Positions 1 to 17,644 of a stretch of DNA of 64,000 nucleotides are shown here, one piece after another. The position numbers and the translations under genes were made by a program. Origin of the DNA: Glossina fuscipes (Eukaryota > Arthropoda > Insecta > Diptera > Glossinidae); assembly GCF_014805625.2 (NCBI RefSeq), contig NW_023998414.1, positions 39,592,846-39,656,845 on the forward strand. The letters run 5' to 3'. A model generated the notes under the pieces. It saw only the letters and a program-made list of their open reading frames with translations, was not told where the DNA came from and made no database searches. Numbering within the stretch: the first letter of the stretch is position 1; the number at the start of each line of letters is the position of its first letter.

Positions 1-222
1 AAAACGCCCGACGTTTGGATCTATATCTTCGGGATTAATAATGATTTCCTCATCATTAAAAATAACACAAAGACGTTTACGTGATTTAGTCTTTCTTATA
101 TTATCGTCAGTTATGCCTAGCATAGAGATTCTTCGATTGTGTGCCGTATTATATTCCGTTAAATTATCCAATTCTGTTTGACTCTCTGGGAAACCTAAGA
201 ATGATTTACACTCAACTCTCCT
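1..222 (-). CDS. NiPp1: NiPp1 (nuclear inhibitor of protein phosphatase 1), internal exon, partial
   Basis: A 74-codon open exon runs off the left edge of the window. Its 5' boundary is a TTAG acceptor (AG at 224-223). The translation carries the family block TELDNLTEYNTAHNRRIS, then a basic stretch, then EEIIINPEDIDPNVGRF. These match the central region of vertebrate NIPP1/PPP1R8, between the N-terminal FHA domain and the C-terminal inhibitory part. NIPP1 is a nuclear scaffold that binds PP1 and splicing factors. The PP1-docking RVxF position reads L-C-V-I-F after RKR, so the basic residue normally just before V is Cys. The FHA exons should lie at higher coordinates on this strand, but none was recognised before the next gene. 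Identification is strong; the rest of the gene model is missing. Confidence 0.85.
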
Positions 223-3200
223 CTAATACAATTATGGACTTTCTACGGAAACCGTTGAAATTTTGAAAATAATTGAACTTAGGAAATGCGGCGTTATATA
301 GAATTGTTTGCTCTCATTCACGGAAATTCCCGAACAACGAGAATTAGAAGTAATCCAGAAATGATAACAATAACAATTTAACACATCGAATAAGTCCACT
401 CATCGATACATTTCACAAGCAAAAACGCTATACAGAAGATCTGTCACCATTGATGTTAGCCCGCATTGAAATCATATTACAGGAATACTACGTTATCGAA
501 GCCTTAAGTGAACTTGTTTCATGAAATCGTTTCGATGAAATTCAAAAGAAAAAATTAGTTGAAAAGATTAGTTGCGCTCCGCTCATCGTTATAAATATTC
601 GACAAATCCAATCTATATCTTCTAATGAATATAACAGTATCAATATTTCTAAAATGTATTTATACCCACAAGTTGTCCATGTATATTAAGAGTATGTTTG
701 AATGTTGCACTACCCGGTCTAAAAATCAACAAGTAATAAAATTGTTATTTGATATTTTCAAAATCAAGGCTACGCTCGTTTAGCATATACCATGTAACAG
801 CTTGATGTTTACATTTAAGTGACTAAATAATTGATTGATATCTGAACAGCTGACTTTATACGACAATGAGTTTTTTGTTTTCTCTCACAAACACTAGTAC
901 AACCGTTAAAGATTAAGGGATATAACAGTTATATAATTATAACTGTGACACTGAATACATACCCATTTCTTTTTTTTTTTTTTTATTGGTTGAAGGAAGC
1001 AGAAAACATAAAAATGATTAATAATAAATTATACGAATAGAGTGTGTGTTACAAATAAAGGATAAAGAAACAGATAGGTGATTTACTCTTAACTTGATTT
1101 CTATTATAAATTTGCGTTTTTTTTTTTTTTTTTATTAATATGTTACATATTTTTAGGAGCTTAAGAAGACTTTAAAAAGGAATTTTTGTAATCGTCACGC
1201 TTTTCTTTTTAGCGAAGTTTCGTTTTATATGTAACTATGAACTTTAAAGTTTAAACTATTTTATGCATTTGCTCTTTAACTAATGTTTTCTTCCTTTTTT
1301 TTTTTTTTTTGTTTTTATTATTGTTATTAATTTATTTGTTGAAATATACGAAACTGCAAAAAATGTTTAATAGAAACGAGGGAGAATGAAATAATGATTA
1401 CTGTTATTTAAAGTGTTGCATTTTAACGCATACGCAAAGGAGAATTCTTTAATGTCTGATAAGACATTAGTAGACTGTGTCATGTAAACAGAGAAAAGGA
1501 TACATTTACCTTAGACGGAATGTTTTGATATTTCGTCACTTGCTCGATATATTCAGCAAGAAAGTAAATTCGATTTGTTAAACAATAAGTGGCTTGCAAC
1601 CCATGAAATGTTCGGATTGCTAATTTAGTAAAACCTAGGGCTTGTGAAATAGCATTGAATATAACATGAAAATAATGTATAATTTTTAATTCTTATTACA
1701 AAAACGAGTGAATAACTGCTCTAGGCGAAGTGACGTAAAGTATTTACTGATCCGTCTTGCCCGATTATAATGTTCTCACTTCTTCCCATTCTTTTTAATT
1801 ACGAGATCAAAACTTTATTTATTTTAACAAGCTGATGAAAGATACTGAATGATCCTATTTAAGCTAAATATAATTTCCCTTTTGATTCTTTTCAATAAAA
1901 ATGTATTTTATTATAGAGATAAAAATGAAACTACTGCACGTTGTTGCCAACTTTAATTTTTAAAAATAACAGAATTCTCCAGAAAAAGAAATTATATTCG
2001 TTGCAAAAGAGACATTTCATATTCATCACTGAGTTGTTGTGAACATAGGGGGTAGTTGTTTCAAAACCACATACGTTATATAATAAAGAAATTCTGATTA
2101 TCTAAAAAATTATTTATCCCTAACAATTTATCTTTTGAGGCAATCCAATAATAAATAATTTTTGATCTTTCCGAAAAGCAACTAGAAGGCTCAACAACCA
2201 GATTTCCGGGATAACATCTGCACTTAAGGGACCAAAGCATTTAACTGACCAACTTAATAACATCTAACCGTCTGTTATTAAGTTTGTTTACCATTCTATA
2301 CATTTGTCAGCATTTAAAGTGTCAAATAATTGCAACTTCTGTTGCAATTGCTCTGTACCTTCTTTAATCTTAGAAAAAACATGCTTGAACCGTCTCAACC
2401 TTTATTGTATTAAGGTAATCGGAAATTCATTTCGTTTTTCCCCAACAATGGATTTAATTGCATTTTTTCACAGCCCAGTTCACATTTCAAGCACCCCGTC
2501 TTCACCTATTTCATATCTGATATCGCAATCTTTATATAGGTAAAATTTTCCTTGATTCTACCAAACACCGAAAGCATCGTTATTCAGTATTTATCTTACG
2601 CTAAACGATTCAGTTCGTAGAATGCAATGGGTAATTTCAATAAAAACTCATATTTCTTTGTTAATAGTGCAGTCCGTAACAGACTTGCACGCTTGTTATT
2701 ATTAAGTAATGATGAATAGTTGCAAGATTGAGTTTTATTGTAAATTGCAATTTCAATTTTTGTGTATTGCATTAATGCACTGAATTTTCACTGAACACTA
2801 ATTTTAATTTTGCTTTGCGACAAAAATGAATTGTTTCTGATTCATAAATGTGTGATATGGATTTCATTATTACTTTTTTGGACGATTTTCTTTATTGGGC
2901 TGGAATGATTAAGGTTTTTCAATCTTACATGATTTTTTAAAGTTGTGAAGCTTATCCCCAAAATTTGTTGCACAGTTTTCGTATGGGTAAGAAAAGAGTG
3001 TATTGAGTGTATTGAGAGAGTTTAATTTTATCATCAGATAAGAGCTTTTAAGGATTATTTGTTAATGCTTTGAAATAAATTCGTGGGAATTTTCATTTAA
3101 AGTAACGTAAGAAACGAAGGAGGTTAAATCAAGTGTCCAATATGTTTTATCAAACATGAAAATTTTCTATAAATTATTAAGCCTAATAATACACGATAAA

Positions 3201-3513
3201 TTAAATCATCCAAATTGACAAAGAATCTGAGCAAAATAAATAGACAACGACTTGTTTATATCTCCTTTCGTATGGTCAGCTGTTTTTATTTTTCCCATTA
3301 CAAAAATAATGTAGACATTTCCCAATCAGACATTTTAAAAGGAATAGATAACCGGTATTGGCAGCACAGTCGCTAAAATATAAACAATAGTTTAACATTC
3401 AGGATATTCAGGATAAGAGTTAATGCGCAAGTCTTTATAAAAATCTTAGGAAACTTGTTTGATATATTATAGCAATTAAAGTAATATTAAGTAAAAGCAG
3501 TTATTAATAGAAA
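223..3513. other. Non-coding interval between NiPp1 exon and PLGRKT homologue
   Basis: AT-rich sequence with several poly(T) runs (about 970, 1120 and 1295). No recognisable exon was seen on either strand, including none for the NiPp1 FHA domain. A short open frame near 2304-2543 has no family resemblance and looks like chance. It is probably NiPp1 intron or 5' flank plus the promoter region of the next gene. Confidence 0.5.
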
Positions 3514-4505
3514 ATGGGTAATAAATCGACAAGCCATTCATCTATTTCGTATCCGCAACATGATGATCCGGCTTATAAGAAATGCCAGGAATTAAAGGTT
3601 CGTAGAAAATCGGATTAAGTAATTTAAAAATATGCGCTATGTTTGTAACACCTCCTGACTAGATGGAGCGTTGGATACAAATGCATTATCAAATTAAAGA
3701 ACGCGAACAGGCTATGGAACTTGCACGCACTAGGGAGTTATTCTTTTGGCTAAGTGGTTTCTACTTGACTTCATTTTTTGTCACAGTTTCATATTATCAA
3801 CGCCTTAAGCGGCCAGTTGTTTTCCTGCCCATGATTCCACTTACATTCTTATGCGGCTATTATGCAGATATGGCTTACGGCAGTAAATTGCATCGCATAA
3901 AAGGTGAGTCAGTCAAATCTGCCAACAAAAAAAGAAAAAAAAAATTTGGCAACTGTTCACATAAAAACAACTCGCTATACGTGATTTCAAGGACACAACC
4001 AACTTTGTCTTCAAAACATTTACGTAGTTACATTTTCAAGGATTTTTCATATCATTATTTTACAGATCTAACTCTTCCAGAAATAATAACCAAATTGGGT
4101 TTATTACGTCCTCTTCTGGGTATACCGCCCCCAAAATGAATTCATTTATTTTAATTTTCTCTTTCATTTTATTTATTCGCTAAATTATTAATAGTAATAG
4201 TAGTTCACTAAATAGTCTCTAAATATATGAGTTTTTTTTCCAAAAATTCTCTTTAAAAAAAAAAAGTGTTTTATTTAAAGCAGATTTTAATTCAAATTGG
4301 AAAATCTAATTGTACACTCTAATAAAGTTATTTATTTTTTCTTGTTTTTATTTTTGTTATTCATACTTTAGCTGAAGCCAATATGATAATGGAACATGAA
4401 CCGGAACTATTGCATTGGCCAGGTGGTTTACCAACAGTAGCCAGTATTGATGAAGCACGAGTTGAAGCTGAAATGGAAAAGAAAATGCATCCCCACCATT
4501 CTTAA
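3514..4505 (+). CDS. Plgrkt: PLGRKT (plasminogen receptor KT) homologue
   Basis: Three exons: 3514-3597, 3663-3903 and 4372-4505, all with GT/AG borders and matching phases, give 152 residues (human PLGRKT is about 147). The start MGNKSTSHSS resembles a myristoylation-type N-terminus. The body has the family pattern: a charged helix with KEREQAMELARTRE, a hydrophobic membrane segment (FFWLSGFYLTSFFVTVSYY), a KRPVVFLPMIPLTF segment that probably forms the second membrane helix, then YYADMAYGSKLHRIK and an acidic/basic tail ending in HPHHS. The vertebrate protein is a small two-pass plasma-membrane/mitochondrial protein that binds plasminogen. That activity is not implied in flies. It lacks the C-terminal Lys that gives KT its name, ending in Ser instead. 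The exon-2 frame stays open through intron 2 to 4139, so an unspliced read would look like a longer protein. Confidence 0.8.
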
Positions 4506-6304
4506 ATTTTTCGACAGCACAGCAAGGACAAATTTTAATTAGCAGCAATAATTACACAACGGTTTACAACAATTTCAATAGCAAATATTTAAAAAGAAAG
4601 AAAATATAAGTTAGAAATAAGAGACAATATTTCCGTAGCATTACGTATATACTGTGTTAAAGAGAACTTAACCTATAAATGAAAATAACAAAATAATCTA
4701 TATATTCGCTCAATATAAATAGACTTTTTCTGATTAAGATAAATATAATTATTAAATTTCACTTAAATAAATATTTATTCACTAACGACTTTCAGGATGA
4801 GTTTGCACATAATGTTTCTCAACCTGCCTTCTTAATAACGAACATTTTTCATTGTTAATAACTCTAATAAGCTTTGCAAAATTGTGTAACTAAAGTTTGT
4901 TTTAACAAAAAACCAACAAAGTAAATGGAATCAGAAATAGTAGCACTTGAGCATAAAATAGAAAAACTGCTATATTTTATTTATACATACGGTTTTATTA
5001 CCAAGCACTAATAAATATCTTTTTTTTTTACATTTTTTCTCGTTAAGGACGTAACATTCTTATAAGTCTGTCACAGCAAATGAACAGAGTTGTTCAATTT
5101 GCTTCGCTGCAAGGGCTTTCGAAATTGATAAGAGCGTTCATATAAATTTTCGAGCTAATATATGTTCAAATCTTTGCATTAATTTACGGTCGCTTATTTT
5201 ATTTATATAATATTTTTCGAATAAATATTATTATTATTAACATAATATTATAACTAAATCATAACTAATTTGGCCAGAGCATTAAATTCTAGAACTAAGG
5301 CCTTAAAGCTGCCGGCTTTATTAAAAACTCTACCGCACTTGATATACATATTTATATACGTATTTATCTGTCAATTTCCAAGTATTAATAGCAAATACTA
5401 AATAATATTCTTGCATATAAATGAAAGTGTTTATTATCTAAATATTATCCCCTTCCTGTTATCGCAAAGCAAATAAATTAATTGCAGAAAAAACAAATTA
5501 TAAAAACAATCCCCCGCCCTGCCTAATAAGGCAATTCTATCTCGCATCTGGCAGCACAGAATTTCTTTCCATCCACAACAACTCAATTTCTTACCACGAA
5601 TGACACAATAAAACGTATAAGAAATATTCTTCTTGTTTCTTTATTTCTATGGAATATGATTATTTCCTTTCTCTTTACATTCTTTTCGTGTGCTGATAAT
5701 TTTTCCGACTTGTCGTCGTCATAAACGGTTTTATTGTTACAATAAGAAATTATTTATCCCAATAATTTTTGTTACAACATAAATGTGCATTTAAATAATT
5801 TGTATATTGATAATAGTTTCTTTGCAAAAGCAACGGGAAAATAAACAAAACGAAGTAAATTAAAAAAAAAAAAAAAAGGCGATTTGCACAGGAACCCCCG
5901 ATAATAAGGTGGAAAAAAGAAAAAAAAAAAAAAAAAAAAAAAAAAGGAAAAGGAAAAGGAAGACACAGGCAGCAATCAAATTGAAAAGAACAAAACAAAC
6001 GCAAGAAGAAAAGTGACAAGTTCCTTAACAGCGGTCCAAGTTAAACCACTTAAGAATCTGTCATACAAAGAGAATTTTATTCAATTAATTCTTTACTGGA
6101 CAAATAGTTGGAATAAGTAGCCAAGTGAAATTTTTTTTTTTTTTTTTTTTCAAGTTAAAAGAACACTGACAGATATCATCAAAGCAACCAGCTAATCAAA
6201 TCAGGTTCAATATAATTTAATTGAAAAGCATTGATTGTTTTCAAATTTGTTTATTATAATAACATTACAGATACGCAGATAGGCAGGAGGGGAAGTAATT
6301 AAAA
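4506..6304. other. Non-coding: PLGRKT 3' UTR, spacer, Lsm12 5' region
   Basis: AT-rich. An AATAAA-containing stretch near 4767 could serve as the PLGRKT poly(A) signal. A purine (A/G-rich) run at about 5915-5962 and poly(T) at about 6130-6150 are the only low-complexity features. The open frames on the minus strand near 5750-6019 are translations of these tracts and are not genes. Confidence 0.5.
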
Positions 6305-7593
6305 ATGGCCGCGGTCAATGATTGTTTCAGTATTGGTTCCACGGTACTGTGCACGACCTGCTTTAATGAAGAAGTGGAAGGAGAAGTTCTCGCCTTTGAT
6401 CATCATACAAAAATGCTGATTTTAAGTATCCTTTTAAAAAAAAAAAACGAAAAAAACCCCCAAGTACAACAAGAAAAAGTTTGATTAAAAATTCAGCGAT
6501 TACTGTTTTTTATTATTTATGTATCACTTTAATCATATACACATCTTTTTAGCCAACTAGGAGAAAGTTGAAAATTGTTGGTTTTTAATTATTTTCGCAC
6601 AAAAAGTACCACAAATGAGCGTAGATATGTTAACTGAAACATAAGTGCATATGCAGCATATAACGTAAAGAAAACTTGTAAATGAGTACGTTAGTGTGAC
6701 GCTAACGTTATTTGTGAGCCAGGGAAAAACTTACGCATTAAATGAAAATTATTTATGTGAAAATTAGCTAGTTGTCGATTTTCCTTAACTAAACGCCTTT
6801 AAATAATAGAATGTCGCTCGAAGAACGCGGAGAATCTAAACGATGTTTATGTATTGAACTTGTCGCTGTGCAGCAATGTTCAAGTAATTAAAGAATGTAA
6901 TGGTAATTTCGTTGACGACCCTCAAAAATTGAGTTTGGAACAAGTAAGTGAGATGAAAAAAAAAAAACCCGATAATTAATTACATTAAAAAATTTGCCTT
7001 TAAACACTTTCTTGCAGCTTAAATTACGACTACGTAAAACAGTTCAGCACCGACAAACGTATCTCAAGTCGAAAAATGCTGATGTTAGCGCGGAAGCCCA
7101 AGAGCTCTACAGATTGATTGCTAAGCAATTTCAGGTTTATTGGAAATTTTCTAATAAGAAAAATAAATGAAAGAAGGTAAAAAAATAACTTTTGTATTAA
7201 TTTCGTTTCAGTATACTGAAGTTTCTTGGCAAGGACCCAATATTCAGATATTAAATGAAGTGACCGTTACACCCCCATACCGGGCCGAAAATGTTATATC
7301 AACAACTACGAACAATAATAATAATAGTTTGTGCAACTATATTAAAAAGATGGTAACAATTTAGTTTTTATTGTTTTTTTTCCAATTTTTTGATAAGATT
7401 TTGTAAACATTTTTTACTTTTTCTTTTCCTTTTTTTTTAATGGTTTTAGATTGAAAATTATTTTGCCACAAAAGCTTCGTCGCACGAACATAGTACCGTT
7501 GCAGCGGGTACATCGTCAACATCATCGCCCACATCTTCATCATTGTCATCAAGTAATGCGGCATCGGGTTCTCCCGTGCCAGCTAATTCATAA
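6305..7593 (+). CDS. Lsm12: LSM12 homologue
   Basis: Five exons (6305-6425, 6810-6943, 7018-7134, 7212-7352, 7450-7593) splice in phase to a 218-residue protein; human LSM12 is 195. Residues 1-70 form the Lsm (Sm-like) domain: FSIGSTVLCTTCFNEEVEGEV, then FDHHTKMLIL and NDVYVLNLSLCSNVQVI. The middle holds the anticodon-binding-type domain (AD) with SAEAQELYRLIAKQF, VSWQGPNIQILNEVTVTPPY and the helix NNNSLCNYIKKMIENYF. The C-terminus is a Ser/Thr-rich low-complexity tail specific to the fly gene. LSM12 proteins bind RNA and ataxin-2; in Drosophila the Lsm12-ATX2-TYF complex promotes period translation. Drosophila has two Lsm12 genes, and I cannot say which one this matches. The exon 1 donor (TTTTAA|GTATCC) is weak but is required by the frame. 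Confidence 0.88.
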
Positions 7594-7612
7594 TAAAATT
7601 CGTTTTAATAAA
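7592..7612 (+). terminator. Poly(A) signals overlapping the Lsm12 stop codon
   Basis: AATAAA occurs at 7592-7597, sharing the last two bases of the TAA stop, and again at 7607-7612. A genomic A-rich run follows at about 7638-7657. The placement implies a very short 3' UTR for at least one transcript form. The motifs are seen directly; their use is inferred. Confidence 0.45.
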
Positions 7613-10355
7613 ATCTCCCAAAAAAACAATAAAAAATTACAAAAAAAAAAAAAAAAATAGTTTTGAGGAATGAACATATTAGTAGATTCAATTTACGCTG
7701 AGCTTACAGGCATTTAGTTCGACACAGTTTACTAGAAGATAACATACGTCTATGCAACGTCAATTCTATTTAAAGCTTTATTTATTGGCGCCCCTGCTTT
7801 CGTAATAAAAAATGACTTCGAAAATTTCATAAGAACGATCACGCAGGATACGCAGTTTGATTGTTACTTGAATATACAAAAGAGAAATTTTTGAAAGAAG
7901 GAAAGCAGCCAGATTTGCGCTTCAAAATCCATTGCCATTTAAATAATGATCGATCATATTACAACTAGATTAGAATGTTGTGTTACCGTAGACGGCTTCA
8001 TTTGCTGATCGCTTGCGAAACTCTCATTCTTAACGTATTCTTAGTTCATCAACAAATTCAACAAATCTATTTTCATTCTGAATTTTTCAGGTTCACTTTT
8101 CTGCCTTTTAAAGGACAACATCCTTATCTTTTGTCTTATAGTCTACTTCCATACGTGTAGCTACAGTTGAGAAGCGTCTCACGCTAACTAACGGAGTAAC
8201 GAAATACAAATATATATATATATATATATGTAAATTTGTAATGTCGATTTGATACCTCAAGACTTTCTTTCTTCGGCGTAATCTTCCCAATTACTATAAA
8301 TTACATATGATTTACATCAAACCTCGTCATCGGTACGAAGTATGTGTTAAAAGATGTTAAGAAGAGCTACTGAGATTGCTTACGGTAAAACTGTCGAAAG
8401 TTAGACTTGCTCGTGTAAACGGTAGGGGTAATGTGCATGAAACAGAAGAAGAAAAAATTGTATTTGCAAAACGTCAGTGAATGTAGCATTGGCTGGAGGC
8501 GAACAAGCTACCAATTAAGACTTCTTCGAGGCATCTGATTGTTTTGCATTTATAAAACTCGTTACAACAGAGAAAGACAGAAATTGTATACTTATACTGT
8601 CCGTTCTAGGAAATGGTCAAAGTTCGAGGCAAATCGAAATTCGTTCTACAATAAAATTACTTTTGAATTTATCAAAGAAAAGTCATACAATATAAATATG
8701 ATAAAGTATTTCAGCGGTATTTGATAAAGTATTTCCTTTATTTTTCATAATTGCGAACTACGAGATACGAGAAAAATAAATATTGACTAAAAGTCAACAA
8801 GAGAAATCGTCTTAGGTATGACGGAAGTAATCAAATTTTTAGAGTTGAGATTGTGGATTGAATTGTTTGTCTCTCTGTCTGTCTGTCTGTATTACTTTTA
8901 AACAACTTCGAAAGGGAATCAAAAATAACCTTGCTCAACATATTGAGTTGGGTTACTTTCTTAAACTCCCTAAGGTTTATTAGTGTAAACACTTATACAA
9001 AGCAAGATCGCAAGTATCTTTGCCCCGAAATTCGCAAAGTACGAGTAATTGTTTTATTTAAAGCAATTGGTTTGCGTTTTTATTCTTGCTTTATTCTCAC
9101 AAGTAGCGCCTATTTAAAAAAAATATATATAAATACAAAAATAAATAAGTTGGACATCATATATTAAGCTGCTAAGGGTTAACTAAACGAAACGATAAAG
9201 TGAAAATACGTGTGAAAAAAAGTACATTATTTTGCATTTTTTCCGGCTCTTTACGTGCAGTGCGATATATTTTTTTCTTATAATTACACACACCATTACA
9301 CAAAAAAAACCAAATTAAAATTAAAACATTTAATAGTAATCACGTACAAAGTCCCGACATGGACATCAGTTAACTGTGTATGACGAGTACATAGCTCTTG
9401 ATTTGTCCATCCGTCCTTGCCGGATTTTCGCATAAGATTTCATCACTATGAATGTCTGTTTGCCAGAATAGTAAAGTATTTTTGACATTTTATCAGGTCG
9501 GATCGTTCCATTACAATCTTCGGTCTTTGACGAGTCGGCTCGGCCACCACTAAACAGATCGACTCAGTTAGGTACTTAAATTTGCCTGCGTCTTTCCAAG
9601 TTTTATCAAAACTTTCTATTTTTAACGGGAAGCCAGACCAGCACACATATTTGCCCACTACCGTTACGGGGGAAAAAAAAAAAACAAGAAAGTTATTACA
9701 GCTGTATAGCTGGATATGAAATTCAACAAACTTGATTAGTGTACACACCCTTCGCACGATTTGTTTTTTTTTTTTTTTTGCGATGCGTTTAAAAAGATTT
9801 GTATCCTGTTTACAACGACCCCAGGCGACAATTATCAAATACGAATTTTCATTCTGACTAATTTCAAAAATTTTGTTCGCTTCTTGAGCGCGAATGCTAA
9901 GTTACAATGCAAAATGTTGCCACTTGGTTTAACGGCGCGTTAAGATTACATTAATGCCAAAATTGTTTGCTAGAGAAGGTACTAACTATGAATAATAGAA
10001 CTCACCCCGCTTCGCTCGAACAATTAATATTTTGTATAATTTCAATTTTAAAAATAAGACTTCTCTATTTTCCAAGATTGATTCTGATTGAAAATATCTT
10101 CGTCTTTCAATGGCGATCTTCAATTTCTTTTTATATAATCTACAATGCTCTTTAAAGATTTTGTTATTCTTAAAATCCGTACTAAATCCCGTACTGAGTG
10201 TTTTTCGCTTTAGGAAATTTGTTAAAATTATTTTGTTACTTTTGATTACTTTTTTGTTTTTTTTTTTGTTGTTGTTGTTTTTTGCCGAAGAAGCTCATCT
10301 TAACTAGAGTTGACAAAGTTTCAAATTTTGCTGCTTTTTTCTTTTTTTATGCATA

Positions 10356-10392
<37 letters not shown>

Positions 10393-11232
10393 CATTTATA
10401 ATAAACATAAATAACAAACGCTGGGGAGAGTGTAGTGTAGGGTGGTGCTTTTAGAAATTTTTTTTTTAGATTTTCATCATTGTTCATTTGTTCATGTTGT
10501 TGTCGCTTGCACTTTTGCAAATATTAAGCGATTTCTTGTTGCTTACATTTATTCCCGTCGTACCTAGTCCCCAATGATGGATCGTTTGGATGGATGGTAG
10601 GTTTGTGTTACTCGAGATGAATGTTTTTTTTTTTTAATTCTCACATATTATTAAGTTGTGTGTACATGTATATGCGTGTGTGTATATGAAATATTCAATA
10701 ACAATTGTTTTTTTTTTATGAATATCTTTGTGAAAATGAGATAGGAGTTGTGGTTATACGTACGTAATACGTGCTTTTATATATTTTTTATTTGCCCTCT
10801 TAATACAAGGATATACATTTATAATATCTTCACCAGAGTAGTGATTTAGTTTTCCTTTTAAGGGATCAAGAATTCTTTTTCTATAAATAAGAGTCTGCTC
10901 TCGCTTCTATTCTTCGCATAAACGAATTGTTAAAATTCTCTACCACATAATTACTCGCTTTTATATTTACTCACTCAATAATTTTTTTATTCGGCATGTT
11001 GGTGATGACGAGCCTTAGCTAACTGACTATTTAACGGTATACTGTTGTTGGCCTGCTTTTTAATTTGGTAGTTGTTCTTTTTTCCTTTATTTATTGTTTT
11101 CTTGTTTTGTTTTTCAAATAGACTTTTGTTGGGATTTTTTTTTTTTTTTTTTCTGTTAATTGTTTGATCCGTTTTAATATATAGTAAAGATATAATAGTG
11201 TTTGGGAGAAGGGAGGGGCAGGGAGGGTTAAT
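7594..11232. other. Non-coding interval between Lsm12 and Usp7
   Basis: No gene was recognised. It contains a short TA run near 8213-8229, a CTGTCTGT microsatellite at about 8875-8890, many poly(T) tracts and a (TA)n tract at 10352-10390. The right-hand part up to 11232 is presumably Usp7 3' UTR and downstream flank, since Usp7 runs leftward and ends at 11233. A 130-codon minus frame near 9446-9838 has no recognisable family and is probably chance. Confidence 0.45.
10352..10390. repeat. (TA)n microsatellite
   Basis: A nearly uninterrupted TA dinucleotide run with a single TACA interruption, downstream of Usp7. Confidence 0.9.
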
Positions 11233-17182
<5,950 letters not shown>

Positions 17183-17644
17183 ATGATATCGACGCTTCTT
17201 CAAGCAACAAATACGCGATCTACACAATTTCTGAATTTTGCGAAATTTAAGGAGTCCTTCCTGTCCCCGGGAATTTCACAGGAAAAGGGACTTACGACGC
17301 AAGTCAAAAATCAGCAAAGATTTGGAACTCTGCCTGTATCTTGCCGGGCAATCGAAGTAATGCCGTTTAACAAACTAGACATCACTAACAAAAAACGTTT
17401 CGATCTCGTTACAGCACAGATATGTTTCGCGGGGAATGTGTTGCCTTCACAAATAAGCGATGTCAACTATCCAGTAAACCCATACGTTGAACCAATAATA
17501 CCATACTGGAAGTTTTGGCGCTACGGGCACACTAACAACGTTTGCTCAAAACAAAATGTTCTTCGTCTTTATTGCGACACCACCCATGAATTCTCGCAAG
17601 GATGCTCTCACAATAAAAAATATATCAACCGCTGCGGCGACTAA
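17183..17644 (+). mobile_element. Decayed non-LTR retrotransposon ORF1 (gag-like) fragment
   Basis: A 153-codon frame whose C-terminal part resembles LINE ORF1 proteins. It has KRFDLVTAQICFAGNVLPSQ followed by a PYVEP segment and degenerate zinc-knuckle spacing (WRYGHTNNVC, then YCDTTHEFSQGC, then a terminal CGD). Several knuckle cysteines are replaced by Trp or Phe, and no ORF2 was recognised downstream, so this is a dead fragment. It lies between Usp7 and its paralogue. Confidence 0.55.

Noticed and set aside
3904..4139. A longer PLGRKT C-terminus through 4139
   Set aside because: The frame simply stays open across a GTGAGT intron. The spliced exon at 4372-4505 restores the family C-terminus.
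5750..6019. Minus-strand frames rich in Phe near 5750-6019
   Set aside because: They are translations of A/G-rich low-complexity DNA.
8870..8895. GTCTGTCTGTCTGT run as a trace of the TATACC-type repeat
   Set aside because: No neighbouring TATACC ends or shared flanks; a simple CTGT microsatellite explains it.
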